Source: Cylindrobasidium torrendii FP15055 ss-10
Lineage: Eukaryota; Basidiomycota; Agaricomycetes; Agaricales; Physalacriaceae
Reading direction: 5' to 3'
Assembly: GCA_000934385.1 (NCBI GenBank)
Contig: KN880499.1
Location: 48,889-112,888 of the forward strand
DNA length: 64,000 nucleotides
Below the pieces are notes generated by a model. The model was not told the origin of the DNA, made no database searches, and saw nothing but the letters and a program-made list of their open reading frames with translations. The translations under genes and the position numbers were made by a program. Shown in pieces: positions 58,331-64,000 of the stretch (positions are counted from its first letter, which is position 1; each line of letters begins with the position of its first letter).

Positions 58331-61145
58331 ATGCCAGACCACGATTTCACCTCCAAAGGCTCTGCTGCCGTCCGCCGCCGTCTCTCCCAGTCGGAGGGCG
58401 CATCGGCCAAAAAGGCTGCCGTCCTGGCCACCTATTCCAGCTTGACCGTACGCGCGGCTCATCACCTTCTAGATGCCTGCTAATATGTCTCTAGCCGATG
58501 TGGGCCGGCATTGCTGGTGCAATCATCAACGACAACAAGGATTATGTCGTCGCTCTGTCCATTCACGACTCCGTCTACAACACGGACTACTCATCGTGGA
58601 CCATTCCGTACTCCTCTGGTGACCTCGAGAAGAACGCCAAAGACATCGAGGAACTGGTTGTCAAATCCATTCGCAAGTTTTCCGAGGAACATTTATGCAA
58701 GTTCTTGGGCGCTGGTGTTGCCCTCCCCATTCTGGGCGAAGTACGTCCTACGCGCATCGATTTTCCCTGTCTGACATCCAATCCAGTCTCCCAACCTCTG
58801 CACTCGCCTCTGGATGGATCTCGACATTGTCCCCGTCGTGTTCAACATCAAGCCTTTCCACACAGATTCGAGCACTCGCTCCAACATCAAACATCGCATG
58901 CTTTCTGTAGCTGGGTCCTACGTCCCCTCTGGCGCTGAGACACCTTTGCTCTACGTCGATGCCTCCAAGCTTAGCAGTCAGACACATCTCTCTCCAGGCG
59001 TCTCGGGCCGCCTTCCCATCCCCCGTACCATCGATGAACAGGCTGACTCTGCCGCTCGCAAATGTTTGATGTACTTTGGTCCCAACAACAACCCTCGCCT
59101 GACCATCGGTCCCCGCAACCAGGTCGCGGTCGACGCCGGTGGCAAGATTCATCTCCTCGATGACCTCGAGGAGTTCAGGAAGACCGTTGGGTCTGGGTAA
59201 GCCCACGTTCATTTTCGTGAAATGGGGTACAGATGCTCATCCGCATATAGAACTTGGAACGCCGTCAACAAGCTAGCAGACGAGTTGCGCGAGAAACAAT
59301 TCAAGATTGGTTTCTTTTCGTCTACCCCACAAGGAGGTACGCCATTCCACATACCCTTCCCCCGTACTTGGGTATCTGATATCTATCCGTGAACAGGTGG
59401 TGTTGCTCTTGTAAGTCTCCGTGAATGAATTTCTGGCCTGTCAAATGACAAGCTCCCCGTAGATGCGTCACGCCCTCATTCGATTCCTTGGGGCTCTCGA
59501 TGTCGACGTTGCGTGGTAAGTCTAGCGCTACTTTCCAGTAACTGACACACTCATTCGTCCATAGGTACGTGCCGAACCCATCCCCGGCCGTCTTCAGGAT
59601 CACGAAGAACAACCACAACATCCTGCAAGGCGTCGCGAAGCCTGACCTTCGTCTTACCTCCGATAACAAAGAAACCTTTGACGCCTGGATTGAGAAGAAC
59701 GGTCTGCGATGGACCGCCGAGGGTGGCCCTCTTGCCCCAGGTGGTGTTGACGTCGCCTTCATCGGTATGGTTCCCTTTTAATGTCATTCTATCTGACCAA
59801 CGGTTTGCCTTTTCCAGACGATCCACAAATGCCCGGTCTCATTCCTCTCATCAAGAAAGTCCGCCCTGACCTACCCATCGTCTTCCGCTCGCACATTGAA
59901 GTCCGCAGCGACCTGTGCCACATCGCAGGCTCTCCCCAGGAGGAGGTTTGGAAGTACCTGTGGAACAATATCCAACTCGCCGATTTGTTCATCAGTGCGT
60001 CCTCTTTCCATTTGTAGCTGCTTCTCCTATGCATGCTAATCTGGGTACAACGACAGGTCACCCCGTGAACAAGTTCGTTCCCAGTGATGTGCCTGTGTCG
60101 AAAGTAGGCCTCTTGGGCGCAGCCACTGATTGGTGCGTCGTCTCCTTTCACACAACGGCAAGATCTTCTCTGATATGATTTTTTTCTTTACAGGCTGGAT
60201 GGTCTGAACAAGCCACTTTCATCATGGGACACTGCATTCTACATGGGCGAATTCCGCGCCTTGTGCATCAAGGAGAAGATGACCGAGCTTGCGTGGCCTC
60301 AGCGCGACTACATCGTCCAAGTAGCGCGCTTCGATCCGGCGAAGGGTATCCCCAACGTTATCGACTCGTACGTACGCTTCAGGCGTCTCCTCCGTGAGAA
60401 AGCACCCCAGCTCAAGGAGGAGGAGCACCCGCAAATGCTCATTTGTGGCCACGGTGCGTTTCATTGATTCTGTGACCGATGCAAAGGGGGAGGTTCTAAT
60501 TTTCTTCATTCGCAAGGTGCCGTGGATGACCCCGATGCTTCGATTATCTACGACCAGGTTATCCAGCTCATCAACTCCGACGCGTACAGGGAGTATGCCA
60601 AGGACTTTGTCATTATGCGCATTCCCCCATCCGACCAGCGTGTGTATTTCTTACCATCCTTTCCTGCCGCAGTCATCTGAATACATTTCATAGTCCTCAA
60701 TGCGCTTATGGCCGAAGCCAAGATCGCCCTGCAGCTCTCTACCCGCGAGGGCTTCGAGGTCAAGGTTTCCGAGGCTATCCACGCCGGCATTCCCATCATC
60801 GCGTCTCAGACTGGTGGTATCCCCTTGCAGGTTGAACACGGCAAGTCTGGCTACCTCACCGCTCCTGGAGACAATGCTGCTGTCGCCAAGCACCTCTTCG
60901 ACCTTTACACGGACGAGGCGCTGCATGCGAAGGTATCCGAGTACGCGAGGACACACGTCTCTGATGAGGTCGGCACTGTCGGAAACGCTGCTGCGTGGAT
61001 GTATCTGGCGGTGATGGCGTCGCGCGGTGTGAAGCTGCAGCCCAATGGTGCTTGGCTCAATGATATGCTCCGCGAGGAGACTGGGGAGCCTTACAAGGAG
61101 GGCGAGCCCAGGCTACCCCGCAACGTTGATGTTCTCAGCGGATGA
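58331..61145 (+). CDS. trehalose phosphorylase (GT4 family), 737 aa, twelve exons
   Basis: Basidiomycete enzyme that reversibly converts trehalose and phosphate to glucose and glucose 1-phosphate. Exons: 58331-58447, 58495-58740, 58787-59196, 59251-59336, 59397-59410, 59463-59515, 59565-59764, 59818-59994, 60057-60132, 60194-60453, 60517-60639, 60694-61145. Marks of the family include GFFSSTPQGGGVALMRHALI (glycine-rich acceptor loop, built across a 14-nt exon), VDVAWYVPNPSPAVFRITKN, FRSHIEVRSDL, QVARFDPAKGIPNVIDSY and the C-terminal TREGFEVKVSEAIHAGIPII with the E-x7-E nucleotide/phosphate pair. The length is as expected for fungal homologues. TATA-like element upstream at 58248. Confidence 0.93.
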
Positions 61146-61444
61146 GTGAAAATACTTGCTTTGATTACTGTTTTGTGTGATACGGGAGGATCGCTTTGGT
61201 ATAAAAAGTGTAGAAAAAATAGATAGATATTTTACTGTACGTGTACGAATTAGTGGAACGACCAGACGATGATTTCTTGATCTGTCCTCTTGTGGTACTG
61301 AATTTGTGAGTTACAGCCTGTGACATGACGCTAAAGGCCTGCTACTTTCAACGATCCAACAAATACTATGCGAATGGTGCAAGGACATAGGTCCGCTGGC
61401 CATGATGCCTTCACGACTATTCTAAGATATCGTACCCATCGTGT
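61146..61444. other. convergent 3' flanks
   Basis: 3' UTRs of trehalose phosphorylase and the kinase-fold gene. AT-rich at 61197-61250. No gene. Confidence 0.5.
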
Positions 61445-63438
61445 TTACTCAACCAGACTTAGTTCATGTATAAAGTTCCCCAACATGTCCATATCATGCA
61501 CAATCTCAATACTGCCACCAGGAGAAATCCCATCTGCCCAGTCAATATCGGGATTGAGCGACCAAGGGTAGAAAACCTCTCCCGCCTTGCCACCCCTGTC
61601 GAAGTCGATAATAAACGGCTGCCCTTCCGCGTCCCAAATAACATTGTCTTCGCGAATGTCTCCATGTACAAACCCCTTCTCACCCATAGCTCTCACCACA
61701 TCTTGAAGGCGCTTCACCCCATCGCTGGACGCGCCTGGCGCCGGACTCGACGCCTCAAGATACTGCATGACAACGCAAAGCATCCCCACCGATGCGTCGT
61801 GCTCGCAGTACAACAGTTTCGGCGCCGCACCTGCATCGTGGACTTCACGGTGGACGTCGGCACCATACCGCGCACAGAACTTGACGATAACCTCAATGGG
61901 TTCTTCTGGTGTAGAGCCTGCAGCGGGGCTGGCAATGGCACGAAAAACTGCTCGCCTTGAGTCTTTCCTCTCCTCAAACACGCGTTTGGTATATGTCAGC
62001 GTGTACCGTTGGCCACCATCCCCTGCGAATGACGAAAAGTGCGGTGCTGGTAACAGGACTCCGACCGTAGTAGGAGGCTGGCGCAGAGACGCGTAGTACT
62101 CCTTCAACTCGTCAAGGCAATTGCGAAGTACGACGAAGAGATTAGCGATGCGGGTGACATGGTCGTCCAGACTGACTCCTGATGGTGGAACTAAGGAAAT
62201 GAAATCCGTCAAGTACTGGGTGGTGATACCGTCCACGAAGATGGAACCGGAGACAGCAAGATGCGCGGCACTGATGGAGACAAGAAAGGCTGGAAGACAG
62301 GACACAGCACGGATGTCATCAAGCTGATATGTGCATGTCAATGAAACGGCGAGAAATTGATAACCAAACTCACAGGGCTGGCTACGCTGGCCCACATATG
62401 AGCCATAGCGGCCTGATCTGTAGGGTCACAGTCGCCTTGACCAAGGCCGTTTTTGATTTCAGTAAACTCGCTCATAAGGCGCCCGCGTGGACATAGAGGG
62501 GATGTTATTTCCACATGACCATCCGGGCTATACGCTACGGTACCGCTTTTGAGATTGGCCTTTTTGGCTGCAGAGCGACCGAGAAAGTGCTCGACATGTC
62601 GGTGAATGGCTGCCTGGCGGTCGGATTCAGAGTCATACCACTCTGAACTCTTCAAAATGAGCTCGTATGCGTGGTGTTTGTCTTCATGCGTGACATTTGT
62701 TTGGCCCGACTTGAGTTCACGAGAGAATTTGTGGAAGACGGGATGATATACAGCGATGGGTGCGCCCATTAGTTCGAGTGGCCTTCCATTGAAGATGGCG
62801 GCGTGTGTGTTTGGCGTCTGAGTCGCTGCCATAAACTTATGCTTCGCAGCATCCGACGGAGCCTTTGCTGTTTTCCGGATGCTTGCAACGGCCTGAGCTG
62901 TGGAAAGGGGAAAGTTGGAGATGAAAGACGAGGATAAAAGGCAGACATACCCTGCGTGATGGCCGCCCCAGTTTTCATAATGGTCGGAAGGCGCGCTGAG
63001 AGCGGCGCAACGTCGCTGAGTGCTAAGCAGGATGATCAACAACAATTCGAGGTCAGAGAAAGCAGCATACCGCATATAGCGCATACATCGTGCATATCAG
63101 GCGCATAGTCCAAGTCCGAAATGGGTGTGGAGGCCATGATAGTCGCGGGTTGAAGATGATCATCGAGTGCCTTGAACTTGAGTGCGTCTTCGGCGAGAGG
63201 TCCAATTTTTAGCTATGTGCTTGGGTGAGCAATGCTATTGGAACACTGTTAGGTTTGTACCAACTTTGTACACTCCCTGTACTTCTGCTATTGGGGGCAT
63301 GCGTCGGAAACGTCGCCCTCGCAGAAATGTTTCAAAGTCGGCCATGGTAGCATCTGCATCTGCCCTGTATTTGCCAAAGCCGATGACATCTTCTGTAGCC
63401 TCGTCGACTACGAGGTAATTGAACGTGAGAACGGACAT
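61445..63438 (-). CDS. kinase-fold protein with ubiquitin-like/Crinkler-like N-terminus, 596 aa
   Basis: Exons: 63265-63438, 63071-63212, 62951-63022, 62374-62897, 61445-62323, phases consistent. The C-terminal domain has kinase marks: VIVKFCARYG (Lys), LCVVMQYLEASSPAPG (hinge), GFVHGDIREDNVIW (catalytic loop with Asp and Asn) and PFIIDFDRGGKAG (metal-binding Asp). Thus it retains more catalytic residues than the 19-21 kb paralogous pair. The N-terminal about 110 residues (FNYLVVDEATEDVIGFGKYR, VYKLKIGPLAEDALKF) resemble the header of fungal Crinkler-type proteins, a weak visual similarity. Substrate and function unknown. Confidence 0.6.
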
Positions 63439-64000
63439 CGTAGTGAGTGAAGAAGCTTGTGTCACAAACAGGTCACAACTAGACCAGCCGGCCAGCATCA
63501 ATCTAACCCTAGGCTCGTGACCTTCGCCGGGCCGGGCTGCGCTGTTTCCGGTGGGCGAACCCCGGGGCCCGCATAGGACCCCTGATTATGCCGGTCAAGG
63601 TCTCCGGCAATTTTCAGGCTTCGCCCAAACCTTGTCCGGATTTTTGGTCAACCTGAGGCGCGAAGTCTTGTCCGGATTTTCGAAATTTTTCTTGCCTGCG
63701 GCGCCTTGTCCGGATTTTGCATCTGACATACGCCACATTGCGCCACACATCAAATTTCGCTTGCTGGCCTCTGGGTTACGCTACATGATCCTGAATGGCA
63801 TTTACGGTCATAGCATTTATATATCTCCCTGTGACTCTAGGAGCACATTACTGACCCTACCACTACCGTCCGCCATTGAGACAGCAGGAAATCATGCAGG
63901 TCGCTGCACAAATGGTAGTGAGTGTGCCGACATATGTCTTTTGATGTAACGCTACACAACTCTTGACTTCTCTAGAAGTACGAGGTATTCATCTATTCCT
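63439..64000. other. right-edge region without a supported gene
   Basis: Upstream flank of the kinase-fold gene. Contains three copies of a 14-nt repeat (63631-63718). A frame of 132 codons across 63551-63949 is the only long one and contains the repeats; no motif or splice support. Confidence 0.45.
63631..63718. repeat. three direct copies of CTTGTCCGGATTTT
   Basis: The 14-mer occurs exactly at 63631-63644, 63667-63680 and 63705-63718, spaced 36 and 38 bp apart. The intervening sequence is not repeated. It could be a regulatory-factor array or the residue of a decayed minisatellite. Confidence 0.8.

Overview
This window is nuclear DNA of a filamentous basidiomycete, most likely an Agaricomycete. 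The genes are packed at about one per 1.9 kb and broken by many introns of about 45-65 nt. Their donors follow a GTNNGT pattern (GTGCGT, GTACGT, GTATGT, sometimes GTCCGT). A basidiomycete-type trehalose phosphorylase and several fungal kinase-like and hypothetical families support this. I read no rRNA, complete tRNA, CRISPR array or intact transposon. Gene models were built by hand: exons were joined where splice sites, reading phase and family conservation agreed, and the joined lengths were checked for divisibility by three.

Left block (1-16.2 kb), mostly housekeeping: phosphoserine aminotransferase (cut by the window edge), a small hypothetical protein, Hsp90, a hamartin/TSC1-like protein, NAC alpha, the Trm9 tRNA methyltransferase, proteasome ATPase Rpt3, pyrroline-5-carboxylate reductase, Alg13 and acetyl-CoA C-acetyltransferase.

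First accessory island (16.2-23.3 kb): two tandem copies of an atypical kinase-like gene, the left one broken, followed by a coiled-coil hypothetical gene. A diverged copy of that last gene lies inverted at 38.2-40.1 kb, and the homology includes its flanks.

Middle block (23.6-38 kb): a Kin1-type kinase, a PP4 regulatory subunit R2-like protein, Fyv7-like, eIF1, SNRNP27, a mitochondrial-looking RNA-binding candidate, an F-box-like protein, Cbc2 and a NYN-domain protein.

Right block (41.8-61.2 kb): a PAP2 lipid phosphatase, Pol5, two hypotheticals, an Fmp25/RCC1L-like protein, an FCP1-like HAD protein, a secreted DPBB protein, a TFIIB-type zinc-ribbon/cyclin-fold protein and trehalose phosphorylase. 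The window ends with a second kinase-fold accessory gene (61.4-63.4 kb).

Many neighbours are divergent pairs sharing 48-225 bp, for example P5CR/ALG13, FYV7/eIF1, SNRNP27/31.6 kb gene, FMP25/FCP1-like and KIN1/PPP4R2. The most unusual material is the inverted duplication with its near-identical introns and 24-26 nt intron-like segments, the decaying kinase tandem, four inferred GC-AG introns, and 8-14 nt micro-exons.
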